A stretch of DNA of 64,000 nt from Hymenobacter sp. IS2118 (GCF_000715495.1 NZ_JNLX01000131.1:1-64000), one strand, 5' to 3'. Shown: positions 26,782-35,772, counted from the first letter of the stretch. Translations and numbers: made by a program. The notes: generated by a model not told the origin, from the sequence alone.

Positions 26782-27219
26782 ATGGACCTCAACCAGCAAT
26801 TTCAGGCCGCGGCCGACCAAGTAAACAACCTGCCCGGCGATGCCGCCGCCGCGCACATGACCGAACTTTACGGCCTCTACAAACAGGCTACCGAAGGCGA
26901 CGTGAACATGGAATCCGGCGAGGTAGACGCCGACGCGGCCGATAAGGCCAACGGCCCTGGCGGCCTCTCGCAAGCCCAGTGGGACTCCTGGAACCAGTTT
27001 AAGGGTGTGCCCGAAGAGGAAGCCAAACGGCGCTACGTGGCCAAAGCCGGCGAAATTGCAGGCACCCAAACCACCGATACGCCCGCCAACGCGGTGGCCA
27101 CCGACGCGACCACCGGGGCTCCGGCCGACCAGAACACCACGGGCGGCCTGCGCGGCGACATCACGGCCGGCGCTCCCTACGGCGGCGAAGACCGGCTCAA
27201 GGACCAGCAGGCGAAATAA
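26782..27219 (+). CDS. Acyl-CoA-binding protein (ACBP) with disordered tail
   Basis: ACBPs bind long-chain acyl-CoA esters in the cytoplasm. The first 95 residues fit the four-helix ACBP fold: FQAAADQVNNLPGD, then YGLYKQATEGDVN, which is the family signature, and W-x2-WN-x-FKGV with EEAKRRYVAKAGEI at the end. Between them the usual PG-x-(F/L) segment is replaced by an insert rich in D, A and G. Residues 96-145 are a Thr/Ala/Gly-rich tail without predicted structure. It stands alone between asnB and the amidase, with a terminator of its own. Confidence 0.8.
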   Translation: MDLNQQFQAAADQVNNLPGDAAAAHMTELYGLYKQATEGDVNMESGEVDADAADKANGPGGLSQAQWDSWNQFKGVPEEEAKRRYVAKAGEIAGTQTTDTPANAVATDATTGAPADQNTTGGLRGDITAGAPYGGEDRLKDQQAK

Positions 27220-27252
27220 CGTTTGCAAGGAATTCAGACCGATTTCAAGAGC

Positions 27253-27282
27253 ACAGCCAGCCCCCACCGGGCTGGCTGTTTT
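27253..27282 (+). terminator. Intrinsic terminator after the ACBP gene
   Basis: The 11-bp arms ACAGCCAGCCC and GGGCTGGCTGT are perfect, with a 5-base loop and TTT following. It lies 34 bases after the stop. Confidence 0.8.
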
Positions 27283-27407
27283 GCTGGGTGCCTGTTCAAA
27301 ATACGATTATTCCTTTGCCTGGACGGAAAAGCCTGTCCGGTTCCGCAGTATTATTGCCGGACCGAACACGTGTTGCGGACTCACCGGATTTTAGCGCCTC
27401 TTTACCA

Positions 27408-29042
27408 ATGAATCGTCGTCTTTTTCTGAATCGGGGGGCGCTGGCCGCCGCTACTGCCACGCTGCTACCCATGGTAGCGTGCCAACCAACCGCCGAAAAA
27501 GCCCCCGGTGCGGCGGCCGCCGGCACTCCCGATGCCAGCGGCGCGGCTTTTGCCCTCCACGAAGCTACCGTGGACGACTTGCAAGCCCGCATGGCCAAGG
27601 GCACCGAAACCGCCCGCAGCCTGTGCGAAAAATATTTGGCCCGCATCAAGGAGGTTAACGAGCAGGGCCCCATGCTGCGCGCCGTCATCGAAACCAACCC
27701 CGAGGCGCTGACCATTGCCGACGCCCTGGATAAGGAGCGCAAAGGCGGCAAGGTGCGCGGGCCGCTGCACGGCATTCCGGTGCTGATTAAGGATAACATC
27801 GATAGTGGCGACCAGATGATGACCACGGCCGGCGCAATGGCCTTGTCCGGCCACAAGGCAAAGCAGGATGCTTTTATCGTGCAGAAGCTGCGGGCCGCCG
27901 GCGCCGTGCTCCTGGGCAAAACCAACCTGAGCGAGTGGGCTAATTTCCGCTCTACGCACTCGGTGAGCGGCTGGAGCAGTCGGGGCCGCCAAAGCCGCAA
28001 CCCCTACGCCCTGGACCGCAGCACCAGCGGCTCCAGCTCCGGCTCGGGCGCGGCGGTGGCCGCCAACTTGTGCGCCATGGCCATCGGCACCGAAACCGAC
28101 GGCTCGGTGGTTTCGCCGGCCTCCTGCAACGGGCTGGTGGGGCTCAAGCCCACGGTGGGCTTGCTGAGCCGCAGCGGCATTATTCCTATTTCCAGCACCC
28201 AGGATACGGCCGGTCCCATGGCCCGCACCGTGCGCGACGCAGCCATACTACTCGGCGCCCTCCAGGGGCCCGACCCGGCCGACCCAGCCAAGCTTCCCAT
28301 CCCGGCCCCGGCGCCCGCCGATTACACCACGTTTCTGAAAACTGATGCCCTTAAAGGCCAGCGCTTGGGCGTGGAGAAGGCCCATCTCAACGGCCCGCCC
28401 GCCGTGGCGGCCCTACTTAAAGCGGCCATTGCCGTGCTGAAAGCCCAGGGCGCCACCATTGTAGAAGTTGACTTGCTCAAACAGACCAACCCGCTGGGCG
28501 AGGCCGAATTCGACGTACTGCTCTACGAATTCAAGGACGGCGTGAATAAGTACCTGGAAGCTGCGGGCACGGCGGTGAAAAACCTAGCCGAGGTCATTGC
28601 CTTCAACACCAAAAATGAGACGGAAGCCATGCCTTTCTTCAAGCAGGAAATCCTGGTGATGGCCGAAAAAACCGATGGGCTGACCAGCGCCAAGTACCGA
28701 GCAGCCGTGCAGAAAACCGTCTCGGAATCGCGCAAGGCGCTGGATGGGACGCTGCGCGGTAACCAACTCGCGGCCATTGTGGGCATCACCACCGGCCCGG
28801 CCTGGTGCATCGATTGGGTGAACGGCGACTACTCCACGGGCGTAGATTTCTCCTCGCCGGCAGCAATGGCTGGCTACCCGCACCTCACCGTGCCCATGGG
28901 GCAGGTGCTGGGGCTGCCGGTCGGGTTGTCGTTTGTGGGGCCGGCGTATGAGGAGGGCCGTTTGCTGGCGCTAGGCTTCGCGTACGAGCAGGCCAGCCGC
29001 AAGCGCGAAGCCCCGAAGTTTTTACCTACGGTGCAAGCGTAA
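27408..29042 (+). CDS. Exported amidase-signature enzyme
   Basis: 544 residues from the ATG at 27408, which opens an N-terminal signal with RRLFLNRGALAAAT and a lipobox-like LLPMVAC, so the protein is probably a Tat- or Sec-exported lipoprotein. The amidase-signature domain has the catalytic lysine in PVLIKDNID, the Gly/Ser-rich core STSGSSSGSGAAVAAN, and the nucleophile serine block TDGSVVSPAS. Members hydrolyse amides; the substrate here is unknown. It is not the GatA of the tRNA amidotransferase, since it is exported and lacks neighbours gatB/gatC. Confidence 0.88.
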   Translation: MNRRLFLNRGALAAATATLLPMVACQPTAEKAPGAAAAGTPDASGAAFALHEATVDDLQARMAKGTETARSLCEKYLARIKEVNEQGPMLRAVIETNPEALTIADALDKERKGGKVRGPLHGIPVLIKDNIDSGDQMMTTAGAMALSGHKAKQDAFIVQKLRAAGAVLLGKTNLSEWANFRSTHSVSGWSSRGRQSRNPYALDRSTSGSSSGSGAAVAANLCAMAIGTETDGSVVSPASCNGLVGLKPTVGLLSRSGIIPISSTQDTAGPMARTVRDAAILLGALQGPDPADPAKLPIPAPAPADYTTFLKTDALKGQRLGVEKAHLNGPPAVAALLKAAIAVLKAQGATIVEVDLLKQTNPLGEAEFDVLLYEFKDGVNKYLEAAGTAVKNLAEVIAFNTKNETEAMPFFKQEILVMAEKTDGLTSAKYRAAVQKTVSESRKALDGTLRGNQLAAIVGITTGPAWCIDWVNGDYSTGVDFSSPAAMAGYPHLTVPMGQVLGLPVGLSFVGPAYEEGRLLALGFAYEQASRKREAPKFLPTVQA

Positions 29043-29043
29043 A

Positions 29044-29122
29044 CTTGTGGCATAAGCTTTAGCTTGTGCGGCGCCTGACGAATTTCGGGCAACGCCGCAC
29101 AAGCTAAAGCTTATGCCACAAG
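29044..29122. repeat. Perfect palindrome, family B (30-bp arms)
   Basis: The arms 29044-29073 and 29093-29122 are exact inverted copies containing ATAAGCTTTAGCTTGTG, with a 19-base loop. It sits between the convergent amidase and GlcD-like genes, starting 1 base after the amidase stop, and can serve as a terminator for both. A related copy flanks 47038-47185. Confidence 0.9.
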
Positions 29123-29133
29123 GCAATCAAGCA

Positions 29134-30555
29134 CTAGAAAATCTTGCCTGGATTTAGGATTCCGTGGGGGTCGAACACGCTTTTGATGCCGCGCATCAGG
29201 TTCAGGTTGGTTTCGGCCAAGGCGATGCCGATGTAGCCTTTCTGAACCAGGCCAATGCCGTGCTCGCCGGAAATGGTGCCGCCCAGCTTCACGCACAGCT
29301 CAAATATCTCGCTGATGGGCTGGCGCAGGCCCACGTTCCACATCTCATCGTCGAGGTCGCCGCGAATGATGTTGACGTGCATGTTGCCGTCGCCGGCGTG
29401 GCCGTAGCACACGGTTTTGAAGCCGTAGCGGGCGCCAATTTCCTTCACGCCTTTGAGTAGAATCGGCAATTCGGCGCGGGGCACCACGGTGTCCTCTTCC
29501 TTATATACCGAATTGTAGCGCACCGAATTGCCAATGTTGCGGCGGATTTTCCAGAGCTCGTCTTTCTGGGTGGCATTGTCGGCCAGCAGGATTTCGCCCA
29601 CATCGTAGCCCTCCAGCACGCCGTACACCTGCTCGGCCTCCTTATAAAGCTGGTCCAGGTCCTGGCCATCGAGCTCGATGAGCAGGTGGGCGGTAATGTC
29701 TTCAGGCAGCGCGAGGGGAATTTTCAGATAATCGGACGACCAGGCAATGGCCTCGCGCTCCATGAACTCCATGCCCGACGGGATAATGCCCGCCCGAAAC
29801 ACCGCCGAAACCGCCTCCGCCGCCTGTGCCTCCTGCCGGAAGGGCACCAGCATCAGAATATTGTGCTGCGGGTAGGGCAACAGCCGAAACACCACCCGCG
29901 TGATGATGCCCAGCGTGCCCTCCGAGCCCACCATAAGCTGCGTGAGGTTGTAGCCGGTGGAGTTTTTGAGCGTATTGGCGGCGGTCCAGATGATTTCGCC
30001 GGTGGGCAGCACCACCTGTAAGTTCAGCACGTAATCGCGCGTAGTACCGTATTTCACGGCTTTGGGGCCGCCGCTGCTGTGGGCCAGGTTGCCACCCAAA
30101 AAGCAGCTGCCTTTGCTGGCCGGGTCGGGCGGGTAAAACAGCCCGACTTCTTTCACCGCGTTCTGGAACGCCTCGTTCACCACGCCGGGCTCCACGGTGG
30201 CCTGCAGGTTGCGCTCGTCAATCTGAATGATTTTATTGAGCCGCTCGGTGCTCAGCACCACGCCGTGGTGCAGGGGCAGCGCGCCGCCGCTCAGGCCCGT
30301 GCCGGCGCCGCGGGGCGTAACCGGAACGCGGTGCTCGTGGCACAAGCGCATGATTTGGCTGATTTCATCGGCGTCGGCGGGGCGCAGCACCACGTCGGGG
30401 GCGTAGTGCAGGTCCTCGGTGTGGTCGCGGCCGTAGTCGGCGTAAGCGTCGGCAGTGGCGGCAGCCTCGGCCCGCTGGGCGGTGAGCACGTGCGCGGGCC
30501 CAACAATGGCCTCAAACGCAACAATTAATTCGGCAGTCAAGGCGTTAAAATTCAT
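29134..30555 (-). CDS. FAD-linked oxidase, GlcD/D-lactate dehydrogenase type
   Basis: 473 residues from the ATG at 30555 (MNFNALTAELIVAFEAIVGP). The FAD-binding domain has the motif PRGAGTGLSGGALP near residue 80 and NLAHSSGGPKAVKYG. The C-terminal substrate domain contains CYGHAGDGNMHVNI and SGEHGIGLVQKGYI. Such enzymes oxidise glycolate or D-lactate and pass electrons to quinones. The GlcE and GlcF partners are not adjacent, so a stand-alone D-2-hydroxyacid dehydrogenase is as likely. Confidence 0.9.
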   Translation of the reverse strand: MNFNALTAELIVAFEAIVGPAHVLTAQRAEAAATADAYADYGRDHTEDLHYAPDVVLRPADADEISQIMRLCHEHRVPVTPRGAGTGLSGGALPLHHGVVLSTERLNKIIQIDERNLQATVEPGVVNEAFQNAVKEVGLFYPPDPASKGSCFLGGNLAHSSGGPKAVKYGTTRDYVLNLQVVLPTGEIIWTAANTLKNSTGYNLTQLMVGSEGTLGIITRVVFRLLPYPQHNILMLVPFRQEAQAAEAVSAVFRAGIIPSGMEFMEREAIAWSSDYLKIPLALPEDITAHLLIELDGQDLDQLYKEAEQVYGVLEGYDVGEILLADNATQKDELWKIRRNIGNSVRYNSVYKEEDTVVPRAELPILLKGVKEIGARYGFKTVCYGHAGDGNMHVNIIRGDLDDEMWNVGLRQPISEIFELCVKLGGTISGEHGIGLVQKGYIGIALAETNLNLMRGIKSVFDPHGILNPGKIF

Positions 30556-30586
30556 CGGTTGGCTAATCTGGTCCGGCTGCACAAAC

Positions 30587-30594
30587 TATCTTTG
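30587..30594 (+). promoter_or_regulatory. -7 box (TATCTTTG) of the NlpC/P60 gene
   Basis: An exact TAnnTTTG match only 6 bases before the ATG at 30601, so transcription would start at or next to the start codon. No clear -33 at normal spacing. It lies in the short spacer divergent from the GlcD-like gene. Confidence 0.5.
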
Positions 30595-30600
30595 CAGCCA

Positions 30601-31233
30601 ATGGGGAGGGTGATAACGAAGATACTACCAGTACTGCTGGCGTTAGGTTTGCTAGCCGGCTGCCAACAGAAGCTCAACTACCGCAACGGTCAGTACCGCT
30701 CGGCCCGCGAAATGGTGCGCCTCAAAAAAGAAGGCCGCTACGCCGCCACCCGGCCCACGGGCAAGGCCAAAACCATCGGCAAGGCCCCCAGCGGCACCAA
30801 AACCAAGATAGTTACCAAACGTGCCCCGCGCGCGGGCAACGCCACCGGCACCCTGGCTTCGGTGATTGATGCGGCCCGCTCCTATCAGGGCACGCCCTAC
30901 CTCTACGGCGGCACCACGCGCCTGGGCCTCGACTGCTCGGGGCTGCTGCAGTTGTCCTTTGGCGAGGCAGGCGTTCGCATTCCCCGCTCGTCCAACGAGC
31001 AGGCGGTGTGGGGAACCCCGGTACGTAACACGGAGCTGCGGCCGGGGGATTTGGTTTTTTTTGGCGGCTCGCCGGGCAGTCGCACCATCACGCACGTGGG
31101 CATGGTGACGGTGGTAGACGATGAGGGCGTGGACTTTATCCACGCTTCAACCTCCCTAGGAGTAGTGGAAAACAGCCTGGAATCGGACTATTACCTCAGC
31201 CGTTTTATTCGGGCCGTCCGGCCCCAACTGTGA
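30601..31233 (+). CDS. NlpC/P60 cell-wall peptidase lipoprotein
   Basis: 210 residues from the ATG at 30601, which starts a lipoprotein signal with lipobox LLAGC (Cys21). After a basic linker (about 40-85) comes the NlpC/P60 domain with catalytic Cys112 in GLDCSG, His165 in ITHVGMV and a third polar residue His181 in DFIHAS. It should cleave peptide stems of peptidoglycan at the outer membrane or in the periplasm. A frame upstream to 30559 is ruled out since the promoter lies within it. Confidence 0.93.
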   Translation: MGRVITKILPVLLALGLLAGCQQKLNYRNGQYRSAREMVRLKKEGRYAATRPTGKAKTIGKAPSGTKTKIVTKRAPRAGNATGTLASVIDAARSYQGTPYLYGGTTRLGLDCSGLLQLSFGEAGVRIPRSSNEQAVWGTPVRNTELRPGDLVFFGGSPGSRTITHVGMVTVVDDEGVDFIHASTSLGVVENSLESDYYLSRFIRAVRPQL

Positions 31234-31244
31234 AACCATACTGC

Positions 31245-31252
31245 TACCTTTG
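31245..31252 (+). promoter_or_regulatory. -7 box (TACCTTTG), distal, ahead of the TonB receptor gene
   Basis: An exact TAnnTTTG match 128 bases before the receptor ATG, just after the NlpC gene. If used it gives a long leader. No good -33 was seen. Confidence 0.35.
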
Positions 31253-31326
31253 CGGCCTAATCGGCCAACTGTGTCCAAAAAGGCAAATAGTAAAATTAGG
31301 GTAATGTCAGCCTTTCGCGCCGGTCG

Positions 31327-31334
31327 TACCTTTG
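31327..31334 (+). promoter_or_regulatory. -7 box (TACCTTTG), proximal, ahead of the TonB receptor gene
   Basis: The second identical box, 46 bases before the ATG at 31380. Two equal boxes 82 bases apart suggest tandem promoters. Confidence 0.45.
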
Positions 31335-31379
31335 TCCCGCTTTTCACCAAGCCAACTAATTCCACCAACCTTTTTTTGT

Positions 31380-34300
31380 ATGAATAATTTACGTTTACGC
31401 CACTTGTTGCTGTTGGCGTTGATGCTCTTCACGGCCCGCCTGGGCTGGTCTCAGGGTGCCACCACGGCGGCTATGAGTGGAGTAATCACCGACAATAAGG
31501 GGGAAGGGCTCCCCGGTGCCACGGTTATCGCCGTGCACACCCCCACCAATACCCAGTACGTTGCGCCCACTAACTCAGACGGTCGTTTCAACATCCAGGG
31601 CATGCGGGTAGGTGGTCCTTACACAGTCCGCATCACTTTTGTGGGTTACAAGGATATTAACCGGAGCGACATTAACCTGTCGCTGGGCCAGAACCTGCGT
31701 TTTGACCAGCAGCTGAACGACACTAGCACGGAACTGGCCGAAGTAGTAGTAACGCAGCGCCGCGACAACGTTATCAACTCCGGCCGGACCGGGGCGGAAA
31801 CTAACGTGAGCCGCGAGCAAATCAACAAGTTGCCCACGCTGAACCGTTCGCTCAACGACTTTACGCGCCTCACGCCACAGGCTAGCGGCGGCGGCAGCTC
31901 GTCGTTTGGCGGCTCCAACAACCGCTACAACAACATCACCATCGACGGCGCGGTTAATAACGACGTGTTTGGCCTTGCCGGTTCGGGCACGCCCGGTGGC
32001 CAGGCAGGCACCAACCCCATCGCCCTGGACGCCATCGACCAGATTCAGGTAGTATTGGCTCCTTACGATGTGACCCTGGGTAACTTCACCGGCGGTGGCG
32101 TAAACGCTACCACCCGTTCGGGCACTAACGACCTGTCGGCTTCCATCTACGGTTTTGGCCGGAACCAGAACAGCATCGGCAAGAGCGTAACAGAGCCCCG
32201 CACCAAAGCGGCCGACTTCTACAAGTACCAGACTGGTTTCCGGGTGGGTGGTGCCGTGGTAAAGGACAAGTTGTTCTTTTTCCTGAACGCTGAAATTGCC
32301 CGTGAAGCCACGCCGCTGGCTTTCACGCCCGGCAGTCCTGAGTCGCGTATATCGATTGCTGACGTGCAACGCATTGCTACCGCTGCCAACACGCCTCTCT
32401 ACGGCAACTACGACGTGGGCAGCTTCGGCGAAATCACAGCCAAGACTGAGAGCGACAAGATTTTCGCCCGTTTCGACCTCAACCTCTCGGAAAACAACAC
32501 CCTGACGCTGCGCCACAACTACGTTAGTGCCTTCGACGACAACATCGGTCGTACGGCCAACAACTTCCGCTTTGGCAACAACGCCTACAAATTCAGCAAC
32601 ACGACCAACAGCACTGTTGCTGAACTGAACTCACGCTTCGCGGGCGGCTTCTCCAACAAGCTGATTCTGACCTACACCGCCATCCGCGACTTCCGCGACG
32701 TTGCCGGCGCACGTGGCCCAGCCTTCCAGATTCAAGACAACGGCATCACCTACAACCTGGGTCAGGACCGCAGTTCGGTGGCCAACCAGCTTGACCAGGA
32801 CATTGTGGAAATCACCAACAACCTGACCAAAGCATTCGGTAAGCACACTGTTACCATTGGCACGCACAACGAAGGCTTCAAATTCCGCAACCTGTTCCTC
32901 AACAACGGCGCGGGTTTCTACGGCTTCACGTCCATCGACAACTTTATCAATGGCCGGGCCACGAGCGTGCTGGCTAGTTACCCAACGGCCAACGGCGGCG
33001 AAGCTCGTTTCAAAGCCGCTCAGCTTGGTTTCTACGCCCAGGACGAGTACACACCCATCCAAAGCCTGCGCCTGACCTACGGCGTACGGGTTGACGTACC
33101 CGTGTTCCTCGACAAGCCCGGCGACAACACCGCCCTCAACACCTCGGCTGGTCCCGGCCGCCCTGGTTTCGGCCCCGAGTTTAAAACCAGCAACACGCCC
33201 AATGGCCAGCTGTTGTTTTCGCCCCGAATGGGCTTCAACTGGGATGTTGACAACGATGCCAAAGTACAATTGCGCGGTGGTACGGGCATTTTCACCGGCC
33301 GAGTACCTTTCGTGTGGATTTCGAACAGCTACACCAACAGCGGCCTCATCCAGGGCGGTCTGAACCAAGTGGCTCCAAACACCACCCCGGCCTCTTACCT
33401 GCCGTCTATTCCGCTGACGTCGGAAGAAATTCAGCGGGTTTACACATCGGCACCCTACGCGCCAATCGCGACTTCGCAGATTAACCTGACGCGCGACGAC
33501 TTCAAGCTGCCACAGGTGTGGCGCTCGAACTTGGCCGTGGACTTCCGTCTGCCCGGCGATATCGTGGCTACCCTCGAAGGTATTTACTCGAAGACGCTCA
33601 ACGACATTTACTACAAGGACATCAACCTCACGGCTCCCGTGGGCCGCTTGGCCGGTCCCGACCAGCGGCCAATTTACGCTTCGTCCACTGCAGCCCGCCG
33701 CGTCGACTCGCGCTACACCAACGTGTACTTGCTCGACAACACCAGCAAGGGCTACCGCTACAATGGTACCGTGCAGCTGCAGAAGAATTTCAACAGTGGC
33801 CTGAACACTACTGTTGCCTACACCTACGGCGTTTCGAAAGAAATCAACAGCGGTTCCAGCAGCACGGCCGGCTCCAACTTCGGCTTCAACCAGGTAATGG
33901 CCGACCCCAACAACCCCGAGCTGGGTTTCTCGCGCAATGACCAGCGTCACCGCGTTATCGCCAGCGCCGGCTACACCTTCCGCTACGCCAACGATGCATT
34001 GGCTACCACCTTCACCATGTTCTACGAAGGTCGTTCGGGCCAGCCCCTGGCCTACGTTTACGGTCAAGGCCGCGACGTAAACAGCGACGGTAACAACGGC
34101 AACGACTTGCTTTACATCCCGACCAACGTTCGCGACCGCAACCAGATTATCCTCGTGCCCAGCGGCCCGACCGATACCCGTACGGTTGAGGAAATCCAGA
34201 ACCAGCTGGAGGCCTTCATCCAGAACGACCCGTACCTGCGCGACAACCGTGGCAAGGTAGCTGAGCGGTTTGCCGCCCGCTTGCCCTGGACGCACCAAAT

Positions 34301-34592
34301 CGACTTGCGCGTGGCTCAGGACTTCAGCTTCCTAGCTGGTGGCAAAAAGAATACGCTTCAGCTGACGTTTGACATCCAGAATGTAGGCAACCTGCTCAAC
34401 AACGATTGGGGCCGTCAGTACACGGTGTCGAACAACGCCATCGAATTGCTGCGCGCAGAATCGACGAGTGCCGGCGCTCAGCCTACCTTCTCCTTCCCTG
34501 CCTCGTTTGCTACCACCAACCGCTCGTATGACTTCTCGCCCTTCTTCTCGCGGTGGCAGGGTCAGTTGGGCGTTCGCTACAGCTTCAACTAA
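31380..34592 (+). CDS. Oar-like TonB-dependent outer-membrane receptor
   Basis: 1070 residues from the ATG at 31380, which opens a signal peptide ending ARLGWSQ. Residues about 30-115 form a carboxypeptidase-like regulatory domain (GVITDNKGEGLPGATV). The plug follows with ITIDGAVNNDVFGL and IDQIQVVLAPYDV. The rest is a beta-barrel with many aromatic strands, ending in a terminal strand with LGVRYSFN as expected for outer-membrane insertion. No SusD partner lies next to it, so it belongs to the Oar-like group and not to a SusCD pair. The substrate is unknown. It has its own promoter(s) and terminator. Confidence 0.92.
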   Translation: MNNLRLRHLLLLALMLFTARLGWSQGATTAAMSGVITDNKGEGLPGATVIAVHTPTNTQYVAPTNSDGRFNIQGMRVGGPYTVRITFVGYKDINRSDINLSLGQNLRFDQQLNDTSTELAEVVVTQRRDNVINSGRTGAETNVSREQINKLPTLNRSLNDFTRLTPQASGGGSSSFGGSNNRYNNITIDGAVNNDVFGLAGSGTPGGQAGTNPIALDAIDQIQVVLAPYDVTLGNFTGGGVNATTRSGTNDLSASIYGFGRNQNSIGKSVTEPRTKAADFYKYQTGFRVGGAVVKDKLFFFLNAEIAREATPLAFTPGSPESRISIADVQRIATAANTPLYGNYDVGSFGEITAKTESDKIFARFDLNLSENNTLTLRHNYVSAFDDNIGRTANNFRFGNNAYKFSNTTNSTVAELNSRFAGGFSNKLILTYTAIRDFRDVAGARGPAFQIQDNGITYNLGQDRSSVANQLDQDIVEITNNLTKAFGKHTVTIGTHNEGFKFRNLFLNNGAGFYGFTSIDNFINGRATSVLASYPTANGGEARFKAAQLGFYAQDEYTPIQSLRLTYGVRVDVPVFLDKPGDNTALNTSAGPGRPGFGPEFKTSNTPNGQLLFSPRMGFNWDVDNDAKVQLRGGTGIFTGRVPFVWISNSYTNSGLIQGGLNQVAPNTTPASYLPSIPLTSEEIQRVYTSAPYAPIATSQINLTRDDFKLPQVWRSNLAVDFRLPGDIVATLEGIYSKTLNDIYYKDINLTAPVGRLAGPDQRPIYASSTAARRVDSRYTNVYLLDNTSKGYRYNGTVQLQKNFNSGLNTTVAYTYGVSKEINSGSSSTAGSNFGFNQVMADPNNPELGFSRNDQRHRVIASAGYTFRYANDALATTFTMFYEGRSGQPLAYVYGQGRDVNSDGNNGNDLLYIPTNVRDRNQIILVPSGPTDTRTVEEIQNQLEAFIQNDPYLRDNRGKVAERFAARLPWTHQIDLRVAQDFSFLAGGKKNTLQLTFDIQNVGNLLNNDWGRQYTVSNNAIELLRAESTSAGAQPTFSFPASFATTNRSYDFSPFFSRWQGQLGVRYSFN

Positions 34593-34617
34593 GCATTTTC
34601 GCTTAGCGTAGCTCCTG

Positions 34618-34651
34618 AGAGGGCCGGAATTATTTCCGGCCCTCTTTTTTT
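34618..34651 (+). terminator. Intrinsic terminator of the TonB receptor gene
   Basis: The 11-bp arms AGAGGGCCGGA and TCCGGCCCTCT flank a 6-base loop and are followed by a run of seven T. Confidence 0.9.
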
Positions 34652-34705
34652 GTGCCTGATTTCTTGACGCTTGCGGATAATACCCAAAAAAGATGCACCG
34701 GGCCC

Positions 34706-34735
34706 TTGCCAAACCGCGAACTGGCCGTACTTTTG
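34706..34735 (+). promoter_or_regulatory. Canonical Bacteroidota promoter of the tRNA-Ala gene
   Basis: TTG (34706-34708), 19 bases, then TACTTTTG (34728-34735), an exact -33/-7 pair. The transcript should start near 34742, about 37 bases before the mature tRNA. Confidence 0.8.
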
Positions 34736-34778
34736 TCGAACCAAAGCGCAATAGGCACGGCGGTTAAAATGCAAAACC

Positions 34779-34852
<74 letters not shown>

Positions 34853-34863
34853 CGGAAAATAGA

Positions 34864-34917
34864 GTAAAGCAAAAAAGGCAGCTACGGTAAATACCGTAAC
34901 TGCCTTTTTTGCTTTAC
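34864..34917 (+). terminator. Long terminator hairpin after tRNA-Ala
   Basis: The sequence GTAAAGCAAAAAAGGCAG pairs with its inverted copy ending TTTTTTGCTTTAC, with a second hairpin CTACGGTA/TACCGTAA at the tip. The stem contains a T-run on both strands, so it may stop transcription from either side. Confidence 0.85.
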
Positions 34918-35012
34918 CCCGGACTGTCGGCATGAACATGGGACCGACCAGCAGTTTTGGGGTCAGTGTAAGCGGGAGGGCCGTGCGTTTGAGTGCTTGG
35001 CCTTTATCACAC

Positions 35013-35432
35013 TTATTCGGCTGGATTGTCGGCATCGCCCATTTTGCCACCGTCATTAGCCGAGCTGGGCGCCGAGCGGGCATTGCTGTATTCAGAGTTG
35101 TAAGCAGTGGTGTTTGGGGTTTGATTGGCTTTTTCAGCATCGGAACCGCCGCCGTCGTTTTTCTGGTCAGCGCTGGGCTGGCCGCCGCGGTTGCTGCTGC
35201 CCTTGGCACTTTGGGCGGTTTCGTGCGTGCCGCCGCGGTTGCCTCCGTTGTCACCGTCGCTATCGGGCGAAGAGGTGAGCTCGCCGCCGCCCTGCTGCTG
35301 TACGCTCACGCCGCCCACATTTTCGGGGCGGGCTGCATTATTGCCCGAGTTGGCTACCTGCTGCTGCGTGCGGTGGTGCTCGTTCTCGCTGGTGGTTAGT
35401 TTATCGCTGTAATCAGTGTTGTCAGTTGCCAT
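35013..35432 (-). CDS. Small hydrophilic, probably disordered protein
   Basis: 139 residues from the ATG at 35432 (MATDNTDYSDKLTTSENEHH). It is rich in G, S, N, D, Q and T, with almost no hydrophobic residues and no repeats that can be aligned, for example GGGELTSSPDSDGDNGGNRG. No signal peptide. Such proteins may be stress-related (desiccation or osmotic), but no family was recognised. The frame upstream to 35690 has no start signal and crosses a palindrome, so it is not included. Confidence 0.5.
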   Translation of the reverse strand: MATDNTDYSDKLTTSENEHHRTQQQVANSGNNAARPENVGGVSVQQQGGGELTSSPDSDGDNGGNRGGTHETAQSAKGSSNRGGQPSADQKNDGGGSDAEKANQTPNTTAYNSEYSNARSAPSSANDGGKMGDADNPAE

Positions 35433-35639
35433 GATTTTCAAGATTAAAAAGTGAATAGATAAAAAAACAGTATCAACAGGTGCCGGGGCAGTTGCGCATA
35501 GTTGGTAGCGCGTGGCCTTCTTCGGCGAAGATTTCGCCAGGCCGCAGCCACAGGGGAAGCAAGTCCTGGGTTGAATGGCTGGGAAGCTACAAGGCACCAG
35601 AACAAGCCCACGGCATGTGTGGCCCATGTATAAAGTATA

Positions 35640-35677
35640 CGGGGCGCCCGGTACGTGGTTTTGTACCGGGCACCCCG
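35640..35677. terminator. GC-rich hairpin after the cysteine synthase gene
   Basis: The 15-bp arms CGGGGCGCCCGGTAC and GTACCGGGCACCCCG match but for one pair and flank an 8-base loop. It lies about 95 bases beyond the cysteine synthase stop in a 340-base spacer that otherwise shows no gene. Confidence 0.5.
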
Positions 35678-35772
35678 CATTTGTTTCCATTGGCTTTGCT
35701 TACAACCAGCGTATTGCTATTCGAGAAGGTGTCAGCAAACCGGCGGCGGGCCTAAAACCCAGTATCTCTGCC

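Noticed and set aside
27408..29042. GatA subunit of the tRNA amidotransferase
   Set aside because: The protein has an export signal and stands without gatB or gatC.
32631..34298. A 555-codon minus-strand frame
   Set aside because: Antisense shadow of the TonB receptor gene, with no start signal or known motif.
31380..34592. SusC of a SusCD pair
   Set aside because: No SusD-like lipoprotein gene is adjacent; the next feature is a tRNA gene, so the Oar-like label is preferred.
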